Of a stretch of DNA of 64,000 nt, positions 12,005-21,160 are shown piece after piece. This DNA comes from Otatea glauca (lineage: Eukaryota; Streptophyta; Magnoliopsida; Poales; Poaceae). The notes beneath the pieces are model-generated. The model saw nothing but the letters and a program-made list of their open reading frames with translations. It was not told where the DNA came from and made no database searches. The stretch spans positions 13,431,278 to 13,495,277 of the forward strand of contig CM070720.1 of the NCBI GenBank assembly GCA_036346275.1, in the 5' to 3' direction. Numbering within the stretch: the stretch's first letter is position 1; every line of letters starts with the position of its first letter. The translations under genes and the position numbers were made by a program.

Positions 12005-15000
12005 CTTTAACTCGAAATAGAAAACTTTAAATGAATCATTATGGGATAATAGATCTCACATAATAATACCTCAAATGAATTAGACCAGCAGTCTAGCCAT
12101 AAAGAATTTTAACCAAAAAAAAATCTAAGTACCATAAATAATTTTAATAAAAAAATTCTAAGTTGCAAAAATATGTCATATGTTAAATATAAGATGTTGG
12201 CCCCCTTTAGTACAGCTTGTTCCCTAGCTTGTCCTTTGTTTTCCCTTGTAGAATCCAAAAGCTACTCCAAACCGTAGGCTTTCAAACGACTTCTTGGAGA
12301 AGCACAAGCCAAAAATACAATGTAGAAGTAGAAGCCGGCTGAGGGGTGTTTCTGAGGAGAAGTGGAGGCTACATTGCGCTTGAAGTTGGCACTTATTTAC
12401 CCACCATTTTCCACTCATATAAAAACTCACAAGTCCCTCAGCGCAGCGTCATTCCACCCCTAACCTCTCTCGACTCTTCACCTCTCCCACAAGTTCACTG
12501 CAGCCATGCCACTAGGGTTTGCGACCAGCCCAACCCTTCATCTTTCCACTGCCTGCTGATGTCCGGAGTAGTTGCCGGACCTCGCTGTGTCCTCCACGCC
12601 GCTATCCTTTTGCCTTCCCCTAGTCACGCAGCTAGCCTCTCTCAGCCCTGCACCACCGCTACCTCAGTAGATCCAACTAGTTGCCTCCGATTGGCCCCCG
12701 CTGACCTAACTTCGCTTCTCTAACTCCTTCCATGGATCCAGCACCGTCTTCCTAGACGTCCTCAACCCGGCGCTCATAGCTGAGGATACACTTCCACCAC
12801 AGATTCTACTGCACTGTTGGAGCTCCATCACTAATGCTGTGCAAGCCATCTCGTCATTTAGATCTATCCAGTGTGTTCATGTTTTGTATCTAGAGTTTAA
12901 TTTTGTTGTTGATTCGTGAGTTCACTACTACAGATTATACCATCACAGACGGTTCGGAACCATCATCATGGATGGTTTTCTGAACTGTCTGTGACCATGT
13001 GTTAGTGATATAACAGCATATCACAGACGATTTTCAAACCGCCTGTGATACTACAATATCACAGACATTTTTATACTAGAACCGCCTGTGATACTTAAAC
13101 ATCACAGACAGTTTCTAAATAGAACCGTATGTGATCCTCTTTTTTTCCCTACACCCTCAGCAGAACTTCCATCGTTAGTATCTGTTGTTCGAAATTTTCT
13201 TCTGCTTAGGTAATTCTTCAATGACATTTATAAGGCACAACCAGTTATAGATTTAGTAATTGAATATCTAAACTTCCTAGATGCATGGGGCAACAGCTTT
13301 TTCTGATCAGGATCATCATAAAATATGAAGTTTTGTAGCACTTTCATCTCTTTCTTATTATAATATTGATGGATTCTAAAGTAAAATCTCATTTCATTCC
13401 ACAGTTTGTCACGAACGCAGTCATGCTCTGATCTATCGCTTCCACTTCATCCTCATCCCCGAATGAGAATACCATAGGCAGCCATGCTTCTTGAATTATA
13501 GAGTTGATTAAGTCATCGTATGGAGTTGATTAAATTATCGTATCATACGATAATTTAATCAACTCCATACGATGACTTAATCAACTCTATAATTCAAGAA
13601 GCATGGCTGCCTATGGTATTCTCGTTCGGGGATGAGGATAAAATGATAACAATAGATCGGCGCATGATACCTTTCAGGACAAACTGTGGAATGAAATGAA
13701 TTTTACCTTAGAATCCATCAATATTATAATAAGAAAGAGATGAAAGTGCTACAAAATTTCATATTTTAAGATGATCCTGATCAGAAAAACTGTTGCTCCA
13801 TGCATCTAGGAAGTTTAGATATTCAATTACTAAATCTATAACTGGTTGTGCCTTATAAATGTCGTTGAAGAAATACCTAAGCAGAAGAAAATTTCGAACA
13901 ACAGATACTAATGATGAAAGTTCTGCTGAGGGTGTAGGGAAAAAAAGAGGATCACAGACTGCAGCATGATGGAGAATTGGATTAGGTAAGAAAGATATAA
14001 ACGATTCATGCCCTTCAGTTGTTCGATCTTTTCTATTAGCTTCTAACAACTTCCATGTCGTCTATTTTTAAAATGTAGATCAATCTCAGATTTCCCTTTA
14101 GTTGATCAATTTCCACCTCAAATCTTCACTAACCAAGCAATGCATTGATCTCAGCACAACCAAGCAATGAGTAGAGATGTCTAGTAAATGTGATCAATAA
14201 AATCCAAGGTATAAGTACGCCTTCACAGATATTCCTAAAATCACATCACACATTCTAAGCAGTGCCTTCGCAGAAACCTCATGCATGCAAATAAGTATGC
14301 CTTCACAGATATTCACATAATCCAGCAAATCCGCACAAGGCACATCAAGGAAATGCATTACACTATAAAATTTGTGATGCTAGTGCATACAGGATATACT
14401 AATATACACAAGTCTATACACTGGATCAACACATATAGGTGCAATACTGACACGAGAGAATAGAGTCAATAGGAATCCACATACATCGGTAAGTCAACAG
14501 CTCCAACACACAAAATTTGGCAATACATTGATCCTTATTCTTAAAAGCTCATACATATATGCATATTTACCAACTTTCATATTTAAGAATTTGTTCTCGA
14601 TAACTCATGCATAATACAACCAGCAATGAGAAATCATGGGGTCACGCACAATACAACCACACACTTGATTAATGTGATAAGCCTTAGCATGCAAGATTAA
14701 CCACAGTCGGCTTGAAATAGAATAATTAGTAGCATTCTCTAGTAGTACACAAGGGAAGGGAAGTAGGCACTTAGCTTGCGAGAAAGGAGGATTTCACCCT
14801 TGCTAGATCATGGTCCCAGAAGAGTGAAGTTGGCCAAGGTTGGTAAGGTGGTAGATGGCGTGGGTGGCGCCGAGAGAGAGAAGAGCCAGGAGAGCCCGAA
14901 GTCGGCGGCGCAAGTAGGAAAGCTGGCTTCTGCCAAAGCCCCAGCTGTGACAAAGGGGGCTGTATACTTTTTGTCAAGCTAATCATGAAGAAGAGCATCA

Positions 15001-16337
15001 CATCGGGTGGAATATACATGCCCACTAATAACAATACACATGTACTTATGATCGATCAACACAACTTTAATTCTTCCTGACAAGCAAAATGGCAATTGTC
15101 CTACTAATTTTTACAATATCTGGGCAATATATTGATTCTTCAAGTTAATTTGAACCAAAATGTAGTTATTTTATTGCAGTGCTAATCGTTTCTCAGTTCA
15201 AAAAAATATTTACGTACATTGATATTTATGTAAAGATCCATAAACTTTACCAAGATTTCATGTTTTTTAGATGTAATAAGAAGTTGATATGCAGGGATTA
15301 AGTTTTGTATTGAACATTATGCACGTAAAAAAGGAAGCAACAAGTATATGTTAAAGATAAGGTGTACGGTGATAATTTTCTTTTGCTAACTCACATACCG
15401 ACATGAAAATTATAAAGGGACAAGAGTGAGGTACATGCCGGAACTTTATGTACAAGTTCATTAGGGGAATGACATTATTAAACGATAGATTGAAAAATGG
15501 ACATAAAGAACACTAGGACACACCTATATAATTAAGGCATATATTATGTCCATATATAACAATGTTAGTTTAGTTGAGCTGAGCCATCTGAGACAACCGT
15601 GGTCCGGTACAACTCATGGGTTCAATCATATTTACTACATCTGAAAAATTATTCCTCCAGCTTTTTCGCACGCTTGTACGTGCAAACATTGACATGTGAC
15701 ATAGTAATTTCTTTTTCATTTATAGGGACCAGTCGGAGAAAGGAACTCTGGCCTCTTCCCAGAATACCCCGGCCAGGCAAGTAGAGATCCAGCTATATAT
15801 ATGCATGCATGCATGCACATGCATGTTTTCCTCGACATAAGAATCTGCACCTTTACAGCTTTACTTAAGCCCCTTCTCATCTTTTGTGCGTGGTTCCTTG
15901 GGCAGTTGCTAAACCATAATAACAACTCTGGAACACAGCAGCCTGCAGGCCAACCTGAGCAGCAGGTATATATATGCACACTTTGCTTAGCATCAAAGTC
16001 AATTTCAATCATGTATATACACGTACATGTACAGGCCAGTAGAGTGGCACCATGCTATATTTACCCAAAAATAAGACCATATGTAGTACTACATTTTCCT
16101 TTCAGTGATCTATTAGTGTTTGTTGTAATACTGGCAAAAACTATCCTATATTACTCTGTACATATGCTGTATAAGTTAACGCACTTCGTACACATATAGG
16201 TTGTGAATGATGTGACCAAGAAGGACTTGAGAAACCGTGGGCTGTGCCTCGTCCCGGTGTCGTGCACGTCACACTTCGGAGACGACAACGCCGCTGACTA
16301 CTGGGCCCCGGCTCCTCTTGGCGGGATCTTGCAGTAG
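6981..16337 (+). CDS. bHLH transcription factor, bHLH112/bHLH123-like, nine exons
   Basis: Nuclear regulator. Exons: 6981-7261, 7596-7932 (or start 7585, see findings), 8699-8776, 9027-9092, 9358-9423, 10458-10508, 15726-15776, 15906-15965, 16200-16337, about 375 residues. The bHLH domain spans exons 4-5: [22 protein letters not shown] (basic edge, helix 1) and [22 protein letters not shown] (helix 2). The basic region lacks the His and Glu that contact the E-box, as in the atypical bHLH112/123 subgroup, and the C-terminus has that subgroup's [13 protein letters not shown] and DYWAP motifs. The N-terminus is Ser-rich and probably disordered. All introns are GT-AG except intron 7, which is GC-AG. 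From exon 2 onward exon joins stay in frame, suggesting a functional gene; the exon 1-2 join is the one doubtful point. Intron 6 (5.2 kb) is full of transposon debris. Confidence 0.87.
7596..7932 (+). CDS. bHLH gene exon 2
   Basis: The open frame encodes [20 protein letters not shown], a conserved stretch of the family, through a Ser/His/Asn-rich segment ending NSDNSSE before the donor GTGAAT. The stronger-looking acceptor ACAG at 7581-7584 puts the frame off by one; the acceptor ATTAG ending at 7595 keeps it in phase with exon 1. The end is firm, the start is not. Confidence 0.75.
8699..8776 (+). CDS. bHLH gene exon 3
   Basis: A 78-nt in-phase exon between TTCTCTAG and GTTTCT, encoding [20 protein letters not shown] and on to STLK. 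This Lys/Arg-containing stretch immediately precedes the basic region and includes the subgroup's KKARVQ-type motif. Confidence 0.85.
9027..9092 (+). CDS. bHLH gene exon 4 (basic edge and helix 1)
   Basis: A 66-nt exon after CCGCTGCAG and before GTAAAA, encoding 22 residues [15 protein letters not shown] to SPFGK. The exon boundary after SPFGK is the classic position in plant bHLH genes. Confidence 0.93.
9358..9423 (+). CDS. bHLH gene exon 5 (helix 2)
   Basis: A 66-nt exon after TTTACAG and before GTCCAA, encoding [20 protein letters not shown] and IE, the second amphipathic helix used for dimerisation. Confidence 0.93.
9424..10457 (+). other. Intron 5 of the bHLH gene
   Basis: About 1 kb without coding content. 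It holds an A/T-tract region (9705-9760), a segment of alternating ATTAGTCACT-like words (about 9925-10010) and CT repeats at 10370-10420. No element with clear ends is recognised. Confidence 0.6.
10458..10508 (+). CDS. bHLH gene exon 6
   Basis: A 51-nt exon after GTGCCAG and before a consensus GTAAGT donor, encoding [17 protein letters not shown]. It directly continues the domain as in relatives (a short Ser/Pro/Tyr segment after helix 2). Confidence 0.88.
11909..11934. repeat. TA microsatellite
   Basis: Uninterrupted alternating TA inside intron 6 of the bHLH gene. Confidence 0.95.
11960..12001. repeat. TA microsatellite
   Basis: About 21 uninterrupted TA units, 26 bases after the previous tract. 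Confidence 0.95.
12923..13129 (+). mobile_element. CACTA-type transposon end with subterminal repeats
   Basis: Begins CACTACTACAGATT and is followed by several copies of the motif ATCACAGACGGTT and its complement AACCGCCTGTGAT (about 12950, 13020, 13050, 13085, 13105). Terminal CACTA plus short inverted subterminal repeats define En/Spm-type ends. The opposite end is not recognised nearby, so this is a fragment or a rearranged element. Confidence 0.7.
13130..13957. repeat. 827-bp near-perfect foldback (inverted repeat)
   Basis: The sequence is symmetric about base 13544: the outer ends TGTGATCCTCTTTTTTT and AAAAAAAGAGGATCACA pair, and the centre ATTATCGTAT-C-ATACGATAAT leaves essentially no loop. 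Arms of about 413 bases match except for scattered differences and a diverged patch near 13410-13440 / 13640-13680. It lies inside intron 6 of the bHLH gene and next to a CACTA end. Transcription through it would give a very long hairpin RNA. Confidence 0.93.
14196..14420 (+). repeat. 225-bp repeat, copy 2 (partner at 3524-3748)
   Basis: Same orientation and near-identical to 3524-3748, starting AATAAAATCCAAGG and ending near CTATACACTGG where the two diverge. This copy is uninterrupted on its left by an LTR, so it shows the pre-insertion state of the left locus. Confidence 0.75.
15726..15776 (+). CDS. bHLH gene exon 7, followed by a GC donor
   Basis: A 51-nt exon after TTTATAG encoding [17 protein letters not shown]. 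It ends CAG followed by GCAAGT, the standard form of a GC-AG donor. The next exon continues in phase, supporting this choice. Confidence 0.85.
15906..15965 (+). CDS. bHLH gene exon 8
   Basis: A 60-nt exon after TTGGGCAG and before GTATAT encoding [20 protein letters not shown], an Asn/Gln-rich low-complexity linker. Phase is kept on both sides. Confidence 0.83.
16200..16337 (+). CDS. bHLH gene exon 9 (C-terminus)
   Basis: Begins after CACATATAG and encodes [20 protein letters not shown] through [13 protein letters not shown] to the TAG at 16335-16337. The [12 protein letters not shown] and DYWAP segments are the C-terminal hallmark of the bHLH112/123-like subgroup. Confidence 0.92.
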   Translation, partial: VVNDVTKKDLRNRGLCLVPVSCTSHFGDDNAADYWAPAPLGGILQ

Positions 16338-16878
16338 AGATTCGTGGGCATGCAGGGCCTAGCAAGCTGTTCTTGCAAGTATATGTTCATGAGGCTACAG
16401 AAATAGCTCACTAAGGAACACAATACATATGCATCGGTGCAGGAGAACATAACATCATGAGCAGTCATTCTGGTAAGGAAGCTCTCCCTGTAAGGCTGAT
16501 TGCTCTTGATGCTATGCGAATAGTATCCTGGGGTTGAACGTAAGCTTCTGTATCTGCAAAGTGGCTTCAAGGAGATCTAGTTCTTCTCTAGCCAGTCCTT
16601 CAGTCCTTGCAAATTTATGGCTTTGATGTATACGTAAATCTAGCAAGCTAGTGAACTTTTCTCGTACCGTGCATGTTACAGTTAATTATCAGGAGCAGGC
16701 TGTATAAGTGTCAATTTCGTTATTCACGCGGCTGGTGTATGCAGGAAAGTTGATATCACATATATGTATATGACAGTAAATTTGTATCTGTTCACTAATT
16801 TCAGTCTGCAATATTGGTTGCCTGGGATGTTGCTGAATCCTTTCGGTGTGGACTAAAGTGGTAGCTAACGAGAGGTAT
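16338..16878 (+). other. 3' flank and presumed 3' UTR of the bHLH gene
   Basis: No ORF or repeat recognised. T-rich stretches around 16600-16640 and 16790-16810 could hold polyadenylation signals but none is diagnostic. Confidence 0.4.
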
Positions 16879-17440
16879 TATGGGTGTGTTTGATTGTCTG
16901 CACCACTCTAATCTGTCCCGTATGAATCATCTAGGCTAGTCTTGGCCTGTATGAGTAGATGCAGGTTGAGTTGTTTGGTTGCTTGTTTATGCATCTCATG
17001 GGCCTGCATTAGAGAGAAGCCCAATTTTTGTGTTTCCTTCATCCTGCATGAGTGAATGCAATTGCATCCACCTGACCTGGATGAACAGGAAACCAAACAC
17101 TTATCTAACAGATACAGTTCCATCCATTTATACAATTCAGGTACCCATACAGGCAACCAAACATTTTGGTTGTCTGTACCACCCTAGCCTGTCCCGTATG
17201 AGCCATCCAGGCTAGCCTTGGCCTGCATGAGTGGATGCAGGTTGAGTTGTTTGGTTGCTTGTTTATGCATCTCATGGGCCTGCATTAGAGAGAAGCCCAA
17301 TTTTTGTGTTTCCTTCATCCAGCATGAGTGGATGCAATTGCATCCACCTGGCCTGGATGAACAGGAAATCAAACACTTGTCTAATAGATACAGTTGCATC
17401 CACTCATACGATTCAGACACACATGCAGGCAACCAAATAC
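16879..17440. mobile_element. Tandem pair of a MITE-like element
   Basis: Two about 275-bp units (about 16883-17158 and 17165-17437) are near copies in the same orientation. The block opens GGGTGTGTTTGATTG and closes GCAACCAAATACACC, an inverted pair. The unit junction reads GCAACCAAACATTTTGGTTG, another inverted pair. GGTGTGTTTGGTTG-type ends with internal TGCATGAGTGGATGCA words are common in grass non-autonomous DNA elements. No coding capacity. Confidence 0.75.
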
Positions 17441-17878
17441 ACCATATGTAATTATGTTTGTATCGACTAATGCTAACATGATAGAATGAAGGTACCGACG
17501 GCACTTAATTGGCATCCAAATAATTAAAAAAAAACAGGGAAACGGACCAACTACCACTAGTTTTAGCAATATTGATGATGTTACGACAAAGGAAGACATT
17601 AGTAGTACATTAGAAATTACATTACAATCATCACTATCCAAAAAAATAAAAATTGACCACCGTTACGAAGAAAATAGATTTGTCATCAAAAGTACTTCTA
17701 TATTATTATATTTAATAATTTATACTAAAACATACTCCCCTCTAGGCTTTTGTACTTGTTGTTTAGGACATCCATATATTCTCCGAAACACACATTTGAC
17801 AATTAGTTTTATAATTATATGGTAACAAAATTATTAAAAAAATCTGCTAATATGAAAGTATTTCCATGATAAACCTAC
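17441..17878. other. AT-rich intergenic segment
   Basis: Nothing recognised apart from homopolymer A runs; no gene or repeat structure visible. Confidence 0.5.
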
Positions 17879-17923
17879 CATTACTACACATTATAACATT
17901 ACAGACGGTTCGAAATCGTCATC
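17879..17923 (+). mobile_element. CACTA-type end fragment
   Basis: CATTACTACACATTATAAC followed by ATTACAGACGGTTCG matches the CACTA end at 12923 with a few changes, so it is a second member of that family. It stops at the LTR-like start TGTAACATCCC at 17924, suggesting it was split by an insertion. Confidence 0.5.
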
Positions 17924-19060
17924 TGTAACATCCCAAAAATTTCAAAAATAAGAAAAATGAAATTTTGATAATTTTATTATGGAATTAAATAAAATTTCAT
18001 TTCAAATCAATATTTTCATTTGAAATGTTATAATATCCTAAAATCTTGAAATCCAGTTTCAAGTAAGGTAAAGATTCAATATCAAAACTTTTCCCCTAAA
18101 ATAAACAAACTATAAAAATGAGTTTAAAATATAATATTATTCTAAATTCCTATCTATTCTGAAATTTTTCAAGAATATTGGTTTATAAAGAAAATCTTTT
18201 CTTGATTTCATCTTCTCTTCAATACAAAATTTATCAAACAATGAGAAATTACATTTTAAAATTTAATAATATTTATTTATGCTTTTTATGAATTATCTGG
18301 ATTTTATTGAGTTTTCCTGGATTTTATTGATTTTGCTTTAATGGGGAAATTCTTTTAATATAAGCTTAAATAATAGATAAAGAGAAGAGTAAAAAGATTA
18401 TAGCAATAAAATAAATAAATTTTTTTATATAAACCAGGAAACCTCCAGTGACTCATTTAAAAATTTAAAAATTCATATTAAAGTATTTAAACATGAAATG
18501 AAAGTTAATTAATGATGCTTGACTAGCAACAGTAAAATTATCAGATTTAAATAAAAATAATCCGACATTAATTTCAGCCTAAAATTTTATATTATATTCT
18601 GGATTGATAAATACATCGACAATAAAAATATCAAGAAATAATGATTAAATTTTATAATTATAAAAATTCAAAAACAGAAAAGTTGAAAATCTGAAAATAC
18701 TAATGTTAGAATTTTAGTAAATAAACTATAAAGAATTTGAATTTGAAAATTTTACAACAATATGGTATAAGGAACCTTCACAAAAAGTTTCTCAAATATT
18801 TGATAAGTTATAAACTCCCAGATTAATTAAATACAGAAAACTGAAATCTGTGCACAGTAAATTGTCAGAATTTTTATAAATTCTGCAGATATTATCTAAA
18901 GCTAAAAAATTATCAAGATAATCTTCTTATTCGAAGTGCACGCCATAAAATATTCATTAAATTGGCGACAAGATTGCTAACTGAACCATTGAATCCAACC
19001 CAGCTCTGATCGTGATCAGGATAAGGTAGTTTCATCTCTTGTCAATGAGTAGTGTATATT
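17924..19060 (+). repeat. AT-rich LTR-like segment
   Basis: Begins TGTAACATCCC, the same start as the minus-strand ends of the chromovirus LTRs here (for example 25796 and 51566 read in reverse). About 1 kb of AT-rich DNA follows without ORFs. No matching LTR end or primer-binding site is visible, so it may be a truncated LTR on the plus strand. Confidence 0.35.
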
Positions 19061-19068
19061 TCTTGTAG

Positions 19069-19267
19069 ATGACCCCCACCTGGAAGCCTCAGCTTGGCCC
19101 TGGTTCATTTCCCCTGCACACAGCAACGACGGATGCATGCCCTCTATTTCATCTCCACAACAATGATGAAGCCCCATTAATTCTAACACAGCAATCATTA
19201 CTCGGCAATCCTCACCCCTACCCATCTTTTGCCACGGCAGCTCCTCAGGCCCGATTCCTCTGCCAAG
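19069..19267 (+). CDS. Unidentified exon-like reading frame
   Basis: A 66-residue Pro/His/Thr-rich frame (MTPTWKPQLGPGSFPLHTAT onward) is preceded by TTCTTGTAG and followed by AAG-GTGAGC, so it has exon-like borders, and its composition is unlike the AT-rich DNA around it. I do not recognise the product. It could be a captured gene fragment in a transposon or a chance frame. Confidence 0.25.
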
Positions 19268-19289
19268 GTGAGCTTCAGGCCAACAAATC

Positions 19290-21108
19290 TTCACCACGTG
19301 AAAGATCGAAATGGCGATTAGAGGGGGTGAATGATCCCAAATAAAAATTTTCCCTCACTCAAAGTACTCCAAACAATCTCGCAACAAAAATCTGAAACAC
19401 CCAAAGATTTTGATCCCAAATAAAAATTTTCCCTCACTCAAAGTACTCCAAACAATCTCGCAACAAAAATCTGAAACACCCAAAGATTTTCCTTCGAACT
19501 AGTGCTTCTCAGATTCGCACACCCTCCAAAACCCGAACAACTAGACAACTATGTGTACCCCTAGCTTGCATGGATGAGAACCATGAACCATGTTTGGGGT
19601 GTTTTAATCACAATCCTGGTTGTCAAGTGTCCAAACAAAGAGTAACAATTCAACTACTTCTTTTCTAAAAGAGATAAAGCTAAAAACAACAAAGTCTCTT
19701 TTCAGAAAAGTAAAAGCAGATTTTCTAGGAATTGTCCTCACTTGGAGCAGGTGGTTGGTGAGCTTATGTTGCTCTAAAATTTTTAGGAATTTTTCTCCCT
19801 GTGAGAAATTGAGTAATAAAACACTCCACCAAAAATCACCTCAAAAAACTTTGTAGAATAAAGTTTAAAAATCAAGCATTGCAGTTAGTCAGAAACTTCG
19901 ACCAGAAAGTTTGAGGCTCGGTTTTCACTTCATAGCGCCCAAAACGGTGCAACCAGTAGACTCACAAGTTTTTCAAGAGATGAATATATGAGTTACGTAC
20001 CGTATCCAACAAGAATCACTCAAACATAATTTCTCTAGAATTTTCTAAAAATCAAAGACTGACTGCTGCGCGAAGAACAAGTTCTGGACAGAATGATAAC
20101 TTGATAGAAAACTTGATCTTTAGTCTATCCTAGGGTGCAAGAGAAGTGTAAAACTAAATAAACATCCTTAAGACATCTTAGAACAACAGCATTTAGAAGG
20201 AGGGGAGGCAAATCCAAATTGCGAGAATGTAAATGCGGGAAAGTAAATGCTGAATTTAAATTGCGTAATTTAAATGCGTAATGTAAATTCTTAAAGGAAA
20301 TAAAACATGAACATAAATGTAGAACATTTCATTTCTGGAAGGACAGGTTACAAAGCCTCACATTTCATATGGGCAAAACTCAAAGGAGCATCAAAAACCT
20401 CAAAACCTTGAAGGGGGGAAGGCTACCCCTCCACCCCTATTTATACAACTCTTGGGCCACCTACCACCCTTAGATGAGCCTCTAAACCCTAGAACATCCA
20501 TCAAGGACTAGGATTAACCCACTCAACCTGCCATGCAAGGGTTCACCCAAAACCCACAACATATAATGGGTTTTCTTGCACGGTTCTCAAAGCACACTAA
20601 CTAGACCCGCTAACCTATCAACTAGACCAACATCCAATGGCCCTCATTGATCCATGCAGCGTCTAGCTAGCATCTCAACCTTTCCTTATCTTCACGGCTT
20701 GCCACGATTCCGTCTCCGATCATCTTCCGGCGATCATCGACCGTCTGGACCTCCGACACTCCTCGCCTAGTCCCGGCTATCCTTCGCCTCACCATGACCT
20801 AGCACTGTCGTCCTGCAACCATCAAAAACAAGGAAACTCCTCACATGGCAATACACACAAAGGTGTGCAATAAATCCATCAAAGTTCACTCATTAAAATT
20901 TATTTTTACTGGATCTGACCGGTAGCACCGGGAAAACAGAGAAGACCTCAAATTGCTTCCAATTAAAAATCTATTTCAAATCAAACTCAAACAAGTGCAA
21001 CCCAAGCTCAAATTTAGTCAAATACTCATCACAAATCTGGATAGACCTCCACATGGTCCTTCACCACGACAGATCACCGGCTATCCAATCCCTGCCAATC
21101 ACTAACTA
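19290..21108 (-). repeat. Dispersed repeat D, minus-orientation copy
   Basis: Matches 54600-56500 in reverse complement. Shared landmarks are the AGAGGGGGTGAATGATC block at one end, lines reading CACGATTCCGTCTCCGATCAT / GATCAAAGACAGAGTCGTGGC, and a GACCGGTAGCACCGG motif. This G-rich run next to a TGAATGATC block is widespread in plant retroelements and suggests UTR or LTR material of an LTR element. There is no coding content. It replaces the leader of a chromovirus at about 21108. Confidence 0.6.
19333..19490. repeat. 79-bp direct tandem duplication
   Basis: The unit starting GATCCCAAATAAAAATTTTC at 19333 is repeated exactly in tandem from 19412, ending CACCCAAAGATTTT. The right-hand D copy has only one unit, so this is a local duplication. 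Confidence 0.9.
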
Positions 21109-21160
21109 ACGACTATTTACCCAAGGTTTTCTACAATCAGTGTGGCTCTGATACCAATGA
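21109..21160 (-). other. Primer-binding site and leader stub next to LTR A
   Basis: The minus strand reads TTGGTATCAGAGCC three bases from the LTR end, the initiator-Met tRNA primer site of plant gypsy elements. The following GATTGTAGAAAACCTTGGG aligns with the leader of element B (GACTGTAAGAAACCTTAGG). Homology stops at about 21108 where repeat D begins. Confidence 0.7.

Larger units (their letters stand above)
10509..15725 (+). other. Intron 6 of the bHLH gene, 5.2 kb, transposon-laden
   Basis: AT-rich at 10700-12180 with two TA microsatellites. A segment at 12200-12760 looks like a captured promoter and leader. It is followed by a CACTA-type end (12923), a long foldback (13130-13957) and the repeat shared with 3524 (14196-14420). 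The stretch 14420-15725 is low in recognisable content apart from a GC-richer patch at 14770-14970. The neighbouring exons remain intact, so splicing probably tolerates the insertions. Confidence 0.75.

Noticed and set aside
17184..17504. 106-codon minus-strand ORF and its duplicate at 16908-17156
   Set aside because: Both lie within the tandem MITE units and repeat each other because the DNA does. No domain.
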